A stretch of 64,000 nt of DNA from Shewanella nanhaiensis (GCF_019457885.1 NZ_JAHZST010000012.1:96479-160478), one strand, 5' to 3'. Counted from the stretch's first letter, positions 16,516-25,318 are shown. Numbers and translations are program-made. Notes: generated by a model not told the origin, from the letters alone.

Positions 16516-17814
16516 CTAGAACCTAGAACCTAGTAGCCCACTTTTCTCTGTTCCCTCTGTTTTGTTCTGCTTTTTATTGGAAAACAGGTAGTGCTCGATG
16601 TTTTCGAATGCATCACATTTTTGTTGTTGCCAGAAGATATTTCGCAGTAATTGGTATTCATTAATGGTTGAGGGGGAGATATGAAAGGTCTCATCTCGGT
16701 CTAACCGCTCCATTAATACTTGAAATTGGTAAACGCGATACCTGTTATTAATGGCTTCATTGCTCGTTACTTGCCCGACTAAAGGTAAAAATTCTGCGTA
16801 ATCATATATCTCCCTGAGCTTTTCAGGTTTCCCACCTTGCTCGAATGAGTAAAAAAGAATGGGGACTTGATGGAGTAAGAGATCGATAAACAGGGAGGAT
16901 TGATCGGTGATAAGCAGATCAACGCCCTGAAGAATATTGTAAACATCTTCCCAGTGTGAAATATCGATAATATTTGAGTATTGATTTAGATCTTTTCCCA
17001 GATGAGCTTCATTAGGATGAAACCGGACTAAGAATAGCTGCTTGTTACGCTTGAGTTGCTTTGATAGTGCAGCCCAATCGAACCCTTTATCATATGGATT
17101 CTCTATGGTTTTTTTTTGCTCATCTCTTTTATTGTTAATGTTACTGTCTCGCCAAGTTGGCACATATAAGATGACCTTTTTATATTGAGTATTAAGTAGC
17201 TCTGGTATCGACTTGGTTTGCTCTGGGTAACGTTTGAAGTAATCGGTTCTTGGGTTACCGCTGCGAATGAGTTGATGGGCGGCGAGCCTAAAAGCCGAAG
17301 AAAATAGGCTATCTATCACAGGGCTTGGGCTGAGCATCATATCGGGTTTTATATGTTGCTGGTGGTAATGTAGTCTATTTTTCCATTCCCCAAGAAGGGT
17401 ATCGGCTTGGTAAGTATGAGCCAAAGGGCCTGAAGTGATGTCGAACTCAATTTTTTTGAGCGGTGAGCCATGCCATAGGTTTATTTTGACCGCACCTTTA
17501 GCAAAATACTGATTAATATCGCCTACGTAACTATTGTAAAAGTAGAACTTAGCGGTTAAGCAGTGAAAAATGCCTACAATGCTGCGTCTGTTATATGCTT
17601 CAAATCCCTCTTTTCGTAAGCGTTTAATGACCGCATTATCGCCACTTATCCAAATGGAGCGTATTAATCCAGTGTGTTGCCAATGAAGATAAAGATACTT
17701 GGCGTTATCTGAAAACTGGTTTTTATAGCTGCCTAATACGGCCTTATTGACCCTAGGACATAAACCCGCTGTGTGATAGATGATTTTTCTTATTATCGCG
17801 CTGAAAAAAGTCAT
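16516..17814 (-). CDS. CDP-glycerol:poly(glycerophosphate) glycerophosphotransferase-like protein (TagB/TagF family)
   Basis: The protein is 432 aa. Family signatures are NLWHGSPLKKIEFD, the RSGNPRTDYF segment, VILYVPTWRDS, VRFHPNEAHLG and the closing ITDQSSLFIDLLL, matching the Glyphos_transf nucleotide-binding fold of teichoic acid enzymes. It would transfer glycerol-phosphate from CDP-glycerol to a polysaccharide or lipid-linked acceptor at the inner membrane. The TagD-like gene just upstream makes that donor. The last ten residues (EKSGLLGSRF) are encoded inside a repeat, so the original C terminus may have been replaced. It is the last gene of the minus-strand operon. Confidence 0.87.
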   Translation of the reverse strand: MTFFSAIIRKIIYHTAGLCPRVNKAVLGSYKNQFSDNAKYLYLHWQHTGLIRSIWISGDNAVIKRLRKEGFEAYNRRSIVGIFHCLTAKFYFYNSYVGDINQYFAKGAVKINLWHGSPLKKIEFDITSGPLAHTYQADTLLGEWKNRLHYHQQHIKPDMMLSPSPVIDSLFSSAFRLAAHQLIRSGNPRTDYFKRYPEQTKSIPELLNTQYKKVILYVPTWRDSNINNKRDEQKKTIENPYDKGFDWAALSKQLKRNKQLFLVRFHPNEAHLGKDLNQYSNIIDISHWEDVYNILQGVDLLITDQSSLFIDLLLHQVPILFYSFEQGGKPEKLREIYDYAEFLPLVGQVTSNEAINNRYRVYQFQVLMERLDRDETFHISPSTINEYQLLRNIFWQQQKCDAFENIEHYLFSNKKQNKTEGTEKSGLLGSRF

Positions 17815-17901
17815 GATAGATACTCACTCTATGTTTTGTCCTTCGCTGCCCTAGCTTAGGTTATTGCCATTTATTCACGCTTTTTCAAGGGATGCTTAAT
17901 A

Positions 17902-18303
17902 CTACGAGCGCCCCTGGTTAGCCCCTAAGTTGCTCTTTATCTCTGTGGTTGAAATATTACCTGTCCTATCGAGGTACACGACTTTGCATTGATTGGATAG
18001 GTGGTCAAATTTGCCTTGCCAGTCACTCCCCATGCCAAAGATATCAATATCAAGTCTTTCTATATCTTCTCTTTTTTGCTCCCAGTTTGTTTCTGGTAGC
18101 ACTAAATCTACATAGCGGCACGCTGCGATGATCTCCGCTCTTTGCTGGTAATTGAAAAAAGCGGCCTTGCCTTTTTTTGCATTAAATTCATCCGTAGATA
18201 CGCAAACGATGAGCCTGTCCCCCATGGCTTTGAGTCGCTGGAAAAGACGTACATGGCCGAAATGAAAGAGATCGAAAGTGCCATAGGTAATTATCGTTTT
18301 CAT
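17902..18303 (-). CDS. tagD: glycerol-3-phosphate cytidylyltransferase (TagD-like)
   Basis: A 133-aa protein, the standard TagD size. It begins MKTIITYGTFDLFHFGH, with the HxGH nucleotidyltransferase motif, and ends with the conserved RTGNISTTEIK, the RTxGISTT motif. It makes CDP-glycerol from CTP and glycerol-3-phosphate, supplying the TagF-like enzyme that follows. ATG 18303 is preferred over 18309 because AGGAG sits 7 nt before it but only 1 nt before the other. The 27-nt gap to the upstream nucleotidyltransferase gene supports one operon. Confidence 0.93.
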   Translation of the reverse strand: MKTIITYGTFDLFHFGHVRLFQRLKAMGDRLIVCVSTDEFNAKKGKAAFFNYQQRAEIIAACRYVDLVLPETNWEQKREDIERLDIDIFGMGSDWQGKFDHLSNQCKVVYLDRTGNISTTEIKSNLGANQGRS

Positions 18304-18335
18304 CTTCATTCTCCTGTCACCGTCAAAGGGAGCCG

Positions 18336-19781
18336 TTAATTGATTGCCTTGTTGACATTCTCTTGTGAGTGCAAAGGTTTAGGCATGAACAGTGACTGCT
18401 TTAATAGAGATAGGTATTTGGTGTTACTGGGATTATTGTCAAACTCCAACATTAAGAGTGAGCGCTCCTCCTCTGGGGCATCTCCATCAAGAAGCAGTTG
18501 AACCGGGCCGAATACTCCAAGCCGATGTTTATTTTGTCCACTTGCATAACGTATTTGGGCCGGTGCCCCAAAAAGGTCTAACTGGCCGGTAAGCACCAAG
18601 CAAAGTTGAGGAAGGAGCGAGATAATTCGAGTCGGAGTATTGAATGAGTAGGCAATAAAGCTTTGACCTAAGTTGTCATTAACCATCTCTTGCATGATAG
18701 GTTTTGCTTTTAGCTTGAGAAGGATGATTCTGATAAGGGAGTAAGTTGCCACAAGAGGCCAAAATGGCAGACTAATAAGCAAAATAGCCAGGATCAAGAG
18801 TCGAGTCATAAAGTGTGTTTGCGAAGGCGTGATATTAGCTTCAATTTGACTGGGGCCAATTAAGGCCTGATCATCAACTTGTATGTGGCCGTCAGTATTT
18901 AAATTAATCAGTAAGTTTTTGCATAATATGCTGTTATTAACCTCTAGCCCTTCGCCAACATAAGTGTGCGGCAGAATTAAACAGCTCTCTAGTATCGAGC
19001 CTTTATCGATCAGCGTATCGTTACCTATGATGACAGTGTTCTTCATCTCAACGCTGGGATCTACCTTGCTGTTTTCACCAATGATCCCCCAAGCATGCTG
19101 TTTATCTAGCCCTTGAGTGTCGGCTTTTGCTCCTACATAAAAGTCTTGCTCTGGATTGGCGGATGTGAAACTGCGCTCCATTGGAGTTAAGGCTGGAATA
19201 TCATTTCTGGCTAAACTTAAATTTACCTGCAAATATGCCTGAAAACTATCGAGCATATTGCAAAGGCCATGTAGTACGAGAGTGACGACACTGTTGTTTT
19301 CACCATTATTGATAAGGGGCCAGTCAATACTATCAAGATAGGGCTGTGCGGCTGGAAGCAGTGACATTCCAGCGTTCTCATTGGCCATTTTGGCTTGTAC
19401 AAATTCGTTAGGAAATTGTCTAGAGAAGTTGATAAAGCTAGCGATACAGGGGGAGCGGAAAATATCACCTCTGATGATCAGTATTGATTCATTAGTGGGT
19501 AGTGATAACCGATTGAGTACCGATTTCGTTTTTTCTTGTGGTTTGCTTAAGAAGTATTCAATTTTAATCCCCCACCGCTCTCCATCACCAAGTTGTCGTT
19601 CAACCTCTTGAGCTTGTGATGAGATGATTAACTTTACCTCAGAGACTCCTGAGGTGGCGATATCCTCTAAGGTATATTCAATGACAGGCTTGTTGCCTAC
19701 AGGCAGCAATGCAGGGCAATAGTGTTGTTCAAGGGGGGCGAGTTCATCACCTATTCTATTTGCGAAGATAATTGCTTGCAT
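18336..19781 (-). CDS. sugar-nucleotidyltransferase-like protein with beta-helix and membrane C-terminal domain
   Basis: From ATG 19781 (AGGAG about 8 nt upstream) the protein has 481 aa. Residues 1-230 resemble NDP-sugar pyrophosphorylases, but the loop that should read LAAGxGTR is FANRIGDELAPLE, so catalysis is doubtful. Residues ~235-315 are hexapeptide (left-handed beta-helix) repeats (VIIGNDTLIDKGSILESCLI). Residues ~325-358 form a membrane hairpin. Further on, ISLLPQLCLVLTGQLDLFGAPA resembles the LPQLxNVLxGDMSLVGPRP text of phosphoglycosyl transferases but lacks the catalytic Asp-Glu. It may be a regulatory or scaffold protein. The operon runs from the fusion gene upstream (4-nt gap from 19836 to 19832 for the longer start). 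Confidence 0.7.
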   Translation of the reverse strand: MQAIIFANRIGDELAPLEQHYCPALLPVGNKPVIEYTLEDIATSGVSEVKLIISSQAQEVERQLGDGERWGIKIEYFLSKPQEKTKSVLNRLSLPTNESILIIRGDIFRSPCIASFINFSRQFPNEFVQAKMANENAGMSLLPAAQPYLDSIDWPLINNGENNSVVTLVLHGLCNMLDSFQAYLQVNLSLARNDIPALTPMERSFTSANPEQDFYVGAKADTQGLDKQHAWGIIGENSKVDPSVEMKNTVIIGNDTLIDKGSILESCLILPHTYVGEGLEVNNSILCKNLLINLNTDGHIQVDDQALIGPSQIEANITPSQTHFMTRLLILAILLISLPFWPLVATYSLIRIILLKLKAKPIMQEMVNDNLGQSFIAYSFNTPTRIISLLPQLCLVLTGQLDLFGAPAQIRYASGQNKHRLGVFGPVQLLLDGDAPEEERSLLMLEFDNNPSNTKYLSLLKQSLFMPKPLHSQENVNKAIN

Positions 19782-19835
19782 CTGCCTTCTCCTATTATCT
19801 GCGAATCCATCTACCTGCACTTTTTGGAACATATT

Positions 19836-21935
19836 TTAATAAGCGCCCTTAGCGAGCAGTACAGCGGGAATGGTCTTAACTAAAATCCAAATATCGGTGA
19901 GTAATGATTGTTGATAGATATAATCCACATCCAATTTAACTTGTTGATCGAAAGGAATGTCTGAACGGCCACTGACCTGCCAGATACAGGTTATTCCCGG
20001 TTTGACAGCCAGTCTTTTTCTATCTTGCATTGAATATTGCTCTACCTCTGTTAACAGTGCAGGGCGTGGTCCAACTAAAGACATGTCGCCTAAAATGACG
20101 TTCCATAGCTGTGGAAGTTCATCAATTGAAGCTTTACGGATGAGTTTGCCGATATGGGTGATTCTGGGGTCTCGCTTCATCTTAAATAGCACGCCGCCCT
20201 TCATCTCATTGTCTGCTTGTAGCTTTGCTAACCTTTGCTCTGCATCTAGGTACATAGATCTAAACTTCCACATGGTAAAAGAGAGATTGTTTTTCCCAGC
20301 CCTTTGCTGGCTAAAGAGCACGGCGCCAGGTGACTCCAAGCGGATCACTAAGGCAACAAGAAGCAGAAAAGGGAGTAAGCTTAATAAGATGATTGAGCCT
20401 GCTATCAGGTCAAAACTTCGCTTAACTAGCGCAGTGACTTTTCCCTGTAGTCTTTGACGTGTACAGCGATGAGTGGCGCTGAGGTTATTTGCTTGCATAT
20501 TGGTTAGCCTAGATGTTTCCACCATGAGGCAGTGTGGAGCGGATAATCCAGAGAGAGCAGCTTGATGTTTTTGTTGGCTAGCTAAATGTTTCTGAGATTG
20601 TATCTCTTTAAAAACGCGATAGAGAAAAAGTGGATTACCTATGATGTATCGTTTCCACATTCTTTTAGGCTCTTCACTTAGGCGACATATCCACTCCATT
20701 CCCATCTGTCTGACCCATAATGGCGCGCGTTTAACCTTTTCTGCATAGAAATCAAACAGCCCGCCGACTCCAACCCCAACGCCAACATCGAGTTGATGCT
20801 TATGTTTTGCTAACCATAACTCCTGTTTTGGTGCACCCATGGCGACGAGCAGTATGGAGGCTTTGGAGTGATTGATTTTATCTATCACTTGTTGCTCGAC
20901 TAAAGGATCGCTGATGAAGCCATGATGAGTTCCTGCAATTTTTAGTTTTGGGTACTTGAGTTGCATATTCTGAGCGGCAATTGCAGCAACTCCTTTATCG
21001 GCGCCCAGTAGAAAAATGGATAGACCGGCATCGGCTGCTTGTTCACACAGCCTTGGAAACATATCTGTGCCGTTTAGATTATCTTTAGGTGCGACTCCCT
21101 TACAGATGCTGGCTATTCGTATGCCTGAGCCGTCAGCAAAAACCCTGTCACATGAGGTCTGTAAGCAGTCACGGTATTGGGAGTTTTTGGTGCTGATGTT
21201 CATGCAGTCAGCGTTAACAAATGCGTACTGACTGAAATGCTGATTTATCTTTGCTGTAGGTGAGCCAGTATTAGATAGCTGTTTTTTCTGATAATTTTGA
21301 GCATTTTCGATAATCAGCGTTAACATCTCGGTCATGCTTAAATTAGAAAGCTTAATATCGAACAGATGAATATCACTGATATTTTGGTTAGCTTGCTTAC
21401 TGGATAGTAACCAGATAAGAGAGGTACGAGCCAGAGCGAGGAGATAAGAGAAGGCACCTTTATGGGCTTGAGTAATGGCAAGCTCTTGGTTTTCAAAGCT
21501 GAGCCCCATCTGTTGATGCATTAATTTGAATGATATTAGCCCAGGTTTAATGCTGGTGGTTCGAGAGCGATTCTGGATGTCTTGTGTCTTAGCATAAGTG
21601 TCTGCGGTGTCACTCTTGTTACTCTGTGAAGAGGAAAATATGTAACTCTTTTCTGTTCCTAATAGCGAGATATCGCCTTTGAGTAGGTTGATTAACTGTG
21701 GCCACTGACAGCATATCCCTTCACCAGTAAATTGATAAAGGCTGAGTTGCTTGTTGTCGACTCCGTAGATATAAACACGCTCAATAGCTGCACCATATTT
21801 GAATTTTCTATACAGGTATTTGAGTAGCAGTACTGGACTTGCAGCCAAGATTAAGAGCAGAGCTGAGATAAAGTCGATTCCTCGAATGAAATTAGGCATT
21901 GTCGCTGCTTGCTTAACTTGTGTCTGAGTGGTCAT
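19836..21935 (-). CDS. fusion of degenerate and intact phosphoglycosyl transferase domains around a WecG/TagA glycosyltransferase
   Basis: A 699-aa protein. Residues ~500-699 are a full bacterial sugar transferase (RSFDLIAGSI membrane segment, MWKFRSM, KASIDELPQLWN with the catalytic Asp-Glu, GDMSLVGPRPA, KPGITCIWQVSGR), which loads sugar-1-phosphate on undecaprenyl phosphate. Residues ~230-450 are a WecG/TagA/CpsF (GT26) enzyme (NADCMNIS, FADGSGI, FLLGADKGVA, MGAPKQELW, GGLFDFYAEKVKRAP). Residues ~15-175 look like a second sugar transferase (RGIDFISALLLI, WPQLINLLKGDISLLGTEKS, SIKPGLISFKLM) with the Asp-Glu replaced by Cys-Gln. So one chain may start the repeat unit and add the second sugar. 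A sigma54 promoter lies 54 nt upstream of the start. Confidence 0.9.
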   Translation of the reverse strand: MTTQTQVKQAATMPNFIRGIDFISALLLILAASPVLLLKYLYRKFKYGAAIERVYIYGVDNKQLSLYQFTGEGICCQWPQLINLLKGDISLLGTEKSYIFSSSQSNKSDTADTYAKTQDIQNRSRTTSIKPGLISFKLMHQQMGLSFENQELAITQAHKGAFSYLLALARTSLIWLLSSKQANQNISDIHLFDIKLSNLSMTEMLTLIIENAQNYQKKQLSNTGSPTAKINQHFSQYAFVNADCMNISTKNSQYRDCLQTSCDRVFADGSGIRIASICKGVAPKDNLNGTDMFPRLCEQAADAGLSIFLLGADKGVAAIAAQNMQLKYPKLKIAGTHHGFISDPLVEQQVIDKINHSKASILLVAMGAPKQELWLAKHKHQLDVGVGVGVGGLFDFYAEKVKRAPLWVRQMGMEWICRLSEEPKRMWKRYIIGNPLFLYRVFKEIQSQKHLASQQKHQAALSGLSAPHCLMVETSRLTNMQANNLSATHRCTRQRLQGKVTALVKRSFDLIAGSIILLSLLPFLLLVALVIRLESPGAVLFSQQRAGKNNLSFTMWKFRSMYLDAEQRLAKLQADNEMKGGVLFKMKRDPRITHIGKLIRKASIDELPQLWNVILGDMSLVGPRPALLTEVEQYSMQDRKRLAVKPGITCIWQVSGRSDIPFDQQVKLDVDYIYQQSLLTDIWILVKTIPAVLLAKGAY

Positions 21936-21988
21936 TCTGCCTGCCTTAAGCGTGCTGCTATTGGTGTTGTGTTCATGTTCTTAGTTAT

Positions 21989-22004
21989 TGCATAGGTTAG
22001 GCCA
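21989..22004 (-). promoter_or_regulatory. sigma54 promoter of the fusion glycosyltransferase operon
   Basis: The minus strand reads TGGCCTAACCTATGCA. It has the -24 GG and -12 GC with exactly 10 bases between, and differs little from the promoter at 29816-29831. The gene starts at 21935. Confidence 0.75.
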
Positions 22005-22077
22005 ACTATTTTTACTGTTTATTTTCAGATGATTACTATGTTTTGAGTCTGTTTTCGATTACTTGTCATCGAGGATG

Positions 22078-22089
22078 TTGCAGTTTGCA
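22078..22089. promoter_or_regulatory. putative enhancer element a
   Basis: TTGCAGTTTGCA, a variant of the palindromic element found near the other sigma54 promoters of this locus. It lies 74 bases upstream of the -24 box at 22004. Confidence 0.5.
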
Positions 22090-22189
22090 ATGCAGATAAA
22101 GAGGGAATATGGATGAGTCTGGGGAAGCGTCTAGAGTTACATATTAAGGTAAAAGTTAAAGTAAAGGTGAACCAAGTACCGATAGATAA

Positions 22190-22424
22190 TGGAACCTTCG
22201 TGCCTGACTTACGGAAAAAAGAAAGGTGCCGACCTCGTCAGCTTCGAGGTCAGCCGCAAGCTCCTTGCTTGGGGCTTGGGTAAAGGCTAAGAAGGACGAT
22301 GACTGCGTTATCTTCTAGAACAGTCGTAAACTCCTTGCGAGGACGTTCTCAAGCTCACTACTAGGGCGGCCTTCGGCCTGCTATAAAGGCTAAGAAGGGC
22401 GTAGCTAGTCTTTGTTTTTACCCT
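22190..22424. repeat. decayed foldback-element fragments
   Basis: Contains shortened pieces of the AGGTTCTAGG family (GGAACCTTCGTGCC, GAACAGTCGTAAACTCC, GAGGACG, CTAGGGCGGCC, GGCCTGCTATAAAGGCTAAGAAGG). No coding potential is seen. The remaining bases between 22005 and 22190 hold only the putative enhancer element. Confidence 0.5.
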
Positions 22425-22491
22425 GTAGGTTGGGCTTTAGCCCATCAATAACTGATATCGTACATGCCTGACGGCATAAATACAGACCTAC
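22425..22491. repeat. REP/BIME-like pair
   Basis: GTAGGTTGGGCTTTAGCCCATC and GACGGCATAAATACAGACCTAC, the second half slightly decayed. It abuts the inverted foldback copy 3. Confidence 0.75.
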
Positions 22492-22743
22492 TTTAAAAAT
22501 AAGGTTCTAGGACCTAGGACGCTTCGCTTCGAGGACGGCCTCCGGCCTGCTAGGAAATCAAAAGCTAGAACGAACGCTGCGTTTACAGATGACGGAACGT
22601 TTGTACCTCACTCACGGATAAAGCAAAAAAGATTCAGCTTTTGATTTTGATCTTACCGTAAGCGCAGCATTCGTCTTTATAGCAGCGAAGCGCCCTAGAA
22701 CCTAGTAGGCACTTGTGCCGTCCTAGGAGGGCGAAGCCCGTCT
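22492..22743. repeat. MITE-like foldback element, copy 3 (inverted)
   Basis: Reverse-oriented copy with AGGTTCTAGG at 22502-22511 and CCTAGAACCT at 22694-22703. It is about 40 bases shorter than copy 2, mainly in the segment before GGAACGC. As in copies 1 and 2, the side facing the REP half carries TTTAAAAATAAGG (complement of CCTTATTTTTAAA). Confidence 0.75.
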
Positions 22744-22751
22744 TTTTTCTT

Positions 22752-23795
22752 TTAAGACAACATTGATGACTTAACGCCATCTTTACTGATGCGATTTCTC
22801 TGCACAAAACCTAATAGAGTCTGGCCTATGCTCTCGCAAACCTTGTAAACGGATGAAGGCAGTAGCCAGAGTAGATAGGCGGCAGTAAAGGTGACGAGTG
22901 TTCTGGCTGTTTCATTGATCATTATTGAGGGAGACTCAGTAAGTGCACGGTTCATCAGGCTGATGGCTGCTTTACCACTGCCATTTCTAATAGATTGTCG
23001 CGCAAGGTACCTGAGTTGATAGGCTCTTGCATTATGTTCATGCTTTGCAAGGAGTTTTGGAGCGTAAAGTTTAGCCTTGTCTATCATCGACTCCCAAGAT
23101 GCTAACTGCTTAATGATATTAGAAGAGAGCCCCTGCTGATTCAGGCGGTAATAGGTTAATGGCTCAGGGATCCCCTCCATCTTCCAGTGAGTGGTAGCGA
23201 CAATTCTTAACCAGCACTCAATATCTTCTGATTGGCGAAATCTTTCATCGAAATAGCAGGTGTAATGCTCAGGGTGGTTTAGCGCTTGAAAGCGAATATC
23301 ATTCAGGGTTTCACGGCGAATAACGGGAGCGGAGCCATTACCAACGGGGTTACGACACAGTAGATCGGCGGCTGTGATCCCTTTAAGTTGAGGCATCTGA
23401 TAAAATTCCGTTCTCTTGCCCTTATGATCCATAAAACTTGAACGTGAGAAGCTGATCCCAACTCTTGGGGAGTCGTTTAGGTGATCAACATGCATTTTTA
23501 GCTTGTCTTTATGCCACATATCGTCTGAGTCGATAAAGGCGACATACCTTCCGATAGCATGGCGGATCCCGCTATTGCGAGCTGCGGCTAAGCCTTTATT
23601 CTGTTCATGGTTGACGATACGGATCCGGTGATCGAGTATGGTTTTACATATCGCGAGGCTTTGGTCTGTGGAGCAATCGTTAACCAGAATAAGCTCGAAA
23701 TTAGTAAATGACTGGCTTAGTACTGAATCTATCGCGCTTTTAACAAAGTGCTGCACATTATAGATAGGCATTACTACAGATACTCTAGGCGTCAT
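22752..23795 (-). CDS. family 2 glycosyltransferase
   Basis: A 347-aa protein with the GT-A fold start VSVVMPIYNVQHFVKSAIDS, LILVNDCSTDQSL, and the metal-binding FIDSDDMWHKDK. A distal EDIECWLRI acidic pair and LTYYRLNQQGLS follow. It adds a sugar to the lipid-linked repeat unit on the cytoplasmic face. The start overlaps the end of the flippase gene by 11 nt. It is separated from the fusion glycosyltransferase operon downstream by about 800 bases of repeats, so the locus is cut into two transcription units here. Sugar specificity cannot be read. Confidence 0.92.
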   Translation of the reverse strand: MTPRVSVVMPIYNVQHFVKSAIDSVLSQSFTNFELILVNDCSTDQSLAICKTILDHRIRIVNHEQNKGLAAARNSGIRHAIGRYVAFIDSDDMWHKDKLKMHVDHLNDSPRVGISFSRSSFMDHKGKRTEFYQMPQLKGITAADLLCRNPVGNGSAPVIRRETLNDIRFQALNHPEHYTCYFDERFRQSEDIECWLRIVATTHWKMEGIPEPLTYYRLNQQGLSSNIIKQLASWESMIDKAKLYAPKLLAKHEHNARAYQLRYLARQSIRNGSGKAAISLMNRALTESPSIMINETARTLVTFTAAYLLWLLPSSVYKVCESIGQTLLGFVQRNRISKDGVKSSMLS

Positions 23796-25149
23796 GGTGA
23801 ACCTCCTGATTAAAACGTTTCGAATGGCTTTTGAGTCCCTCTTCAGTGCAGATTGCCTGCTTACTAAGAATGAACTGTTGAATGTAAAAACTAAGGGCTG
23901 GCATGCAGAGAAGGTGAATAATTAAGATCCCAAGGGCCACAGTCACTAAGCCCCACTGACTGCAGACCGCGATTGTTATGGCTAGCAGTAGTGTAAAGCC
24001 GAGGTTAAAGCTGAGATTTAATCGACTTTTGTTCAGACTAATGAGTAGCTGGCTTGCTGCTTCGCCTACGGGCCTTACCAGACCACTTAGGCAGAGAAGA
24101 ATAAATACAGGCAGAGCACCAGCTTCTATCCATTTACTGCCATAGATTAATGGTAAGTAAATTGGAGAGAGAAGGGTTTGTAGTGCAATCACTGGAATGG
24201 CTATTTTTAAGATCAATATCAATGAGTGACTGTAGCGCGCTTTAAGCTCATGTGAGGCGATGACTTTTTGTTGCTTTTTTTTGGCGCCACAAAGGTGGGA
24301 ATAGAGCGCTGTTCCATAACTTTGAATAATGCCAAGGCTTATTCCTAAGCTAGTGTTAAACGCGAAGAAGTAGATCCCCAAAGCTTCTAAACCAAGAAAG
24401 TAGCCGATTAAGAGGTAGTCGATGTTTTGTCTTAACGAGATACTCAGATCGCTCAAACCAACCATAGATCCAAAATTAAACATTTTAGGAATAGGCAAGC
24501 CACTCACACTGTGGTTATTAGATTTGGGAAGTGGATTATGGTACCTGTGTATAGCTATCCAGATCAGTATAACCAGCACCTTTGGCAATATAATGGCCCA
24601 AATCCCCCATCCCAATAGTGCAAATGTGGCGGTTAGGAGTCCATCGCCTACGGTTTGCCACAAAATTGCGCGGCCAACAACACGCATTTTATTTGCTCTA
24701 AGGTTAATTGCTGCATGCAACATACCGATAGGAAGCAGGAGATAGCTTGTTGCCATGAGTATCATAGGCGCGATTATGATCGTGTCTTGGTGATAAAATG
24801 CGAGAGGCCAACTGAGTAAGCTCATGGCAACAAATGCGGTGATTGATGCAAACCAATTTATTTTATTTGCATTTGGGAGTGATGCAGCTAGCTCATCGTC
24901 GTTCGTCTTGATGAGTGATGCAGAGGTGATCCGTCTAGTGGGTGTACAGATGAGTTCAAAACAGGTCAGTATAATGGCGACTTGTCCGAACACTTCAGGG
25001 GTAAATAGCCGGGCTAAAATAATGCTGGAAACTAGGCGTACAACACGTCCCATGACTTGAGCCGATCCCAACCAGAAGAGGCTTTTTGAGAAGCGACTCT
25101 TAGCTTGCTGTATTGTGGGATCTGTTTGTTGTTTTAGTACTTGGCTCAT
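23785..25149 (-). CDS. wzx: polysaccharide flippase, MOP/PST family (Wzx-like)
   Basis: A 454-aa integral membrane protein with about 12 hydrophobic segments. The N-terminal stretch FWLGSAQVMGRVVRLVSSII and the following LARLFTPEVFGQVAIILT are typical of WzxC-like transporters, as is the mid-protein FNFGSMVGLSDLSISLRQNIDYLLIG. It flips the undecaprenyl-linked repeat unit across the inner membrane. It is first in a two-gene unit with the GT2 gene, and a weak sigma54-type promoter and an enhancer-like palindrome lie upstream (25187-25330). Confidence 0.9.
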   Translation of the reverse strand: MSQVLKQQTDPTIQQAKSRFSKSLFWLGSAQVMGRVVRLVSSIILARLFTPEVFGQVAIILTCFELICTPTRRITSASLIKTNDDELAASLPNANKINWFASITAFVAMSLLSWPLAFYHQDTIIIAPMILMATSYLLLPIGMLHAAINLRANKMRVVGRAILWQTVGDGLLTATFALLGWGIWAIILPKVLVILIWIAIHRYHNPLPKSNNHSVSGLPIPKMFNFGSMVGLSDLSISLRQNIDYLLIGYFLGLEALGIYFFAFNTSLGISLGIIQSYGTALYSHLCGAKKKQQKVIASHELKARYSHSLILILKIAIPVIALQTLLSPIYLPLIYGSKWIEAGALPVFILLCLSGLVRPVGEAASQLLISLNKSRLNLSFNLGFTLLLAITIAVCSQWGLVTVALGILIIHLLCMPALSFYIQQFILSKQAICTEEGLKSHSKRFNQEVHHDA

Positions 25150-25186
25150 ACATAAACCTTGCTGATACCGGGTCTAGGTAAAGTAA

Positions 25187-25202
25187 TACAGATTTCATGC
25201 CA
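25187..25202 (-). promoter_or_regulatory. weak candidate sigma54 promoter of the flippase gene
   Basis: The minus strand reads TGGCATGAAATCTGTA. The -24 half is very good and the spacing right, but the -12 has GT where GC is expected. It is backed by the element at 25319-25330, 117 bases upstream. The downstream leader also resembles that of the receiver-PP2C gene (CTTTA-CCTAG-TATC-GCAAG pattern). Confidence 0.4.
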
Positions 25203-25318
25203 AGGGTTGGTGTTTTGCTAAGTTGTTGAAAGTAAGGCGGTAACCCTAAAGTTTCGTTAGCCGACTGTGATTTTCTGATGAGTTGGTTGCAGCTTGCTAT
25301 TGATATCCATTAGCCGTG

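Noticed and set aside
22190..22424. Possible small RNA or gene in the long gap before the GT2 gene
   Set aside because: The sequence is explained by fragments of the repeat families; no promoter or frame is visible.
25236..25246. GGCGGTAACCC resembling an ops/JUMPstart element
   Set aside because: It differs from GGCGGTAGNGT at key positions and is on the strand opposite to the genes.
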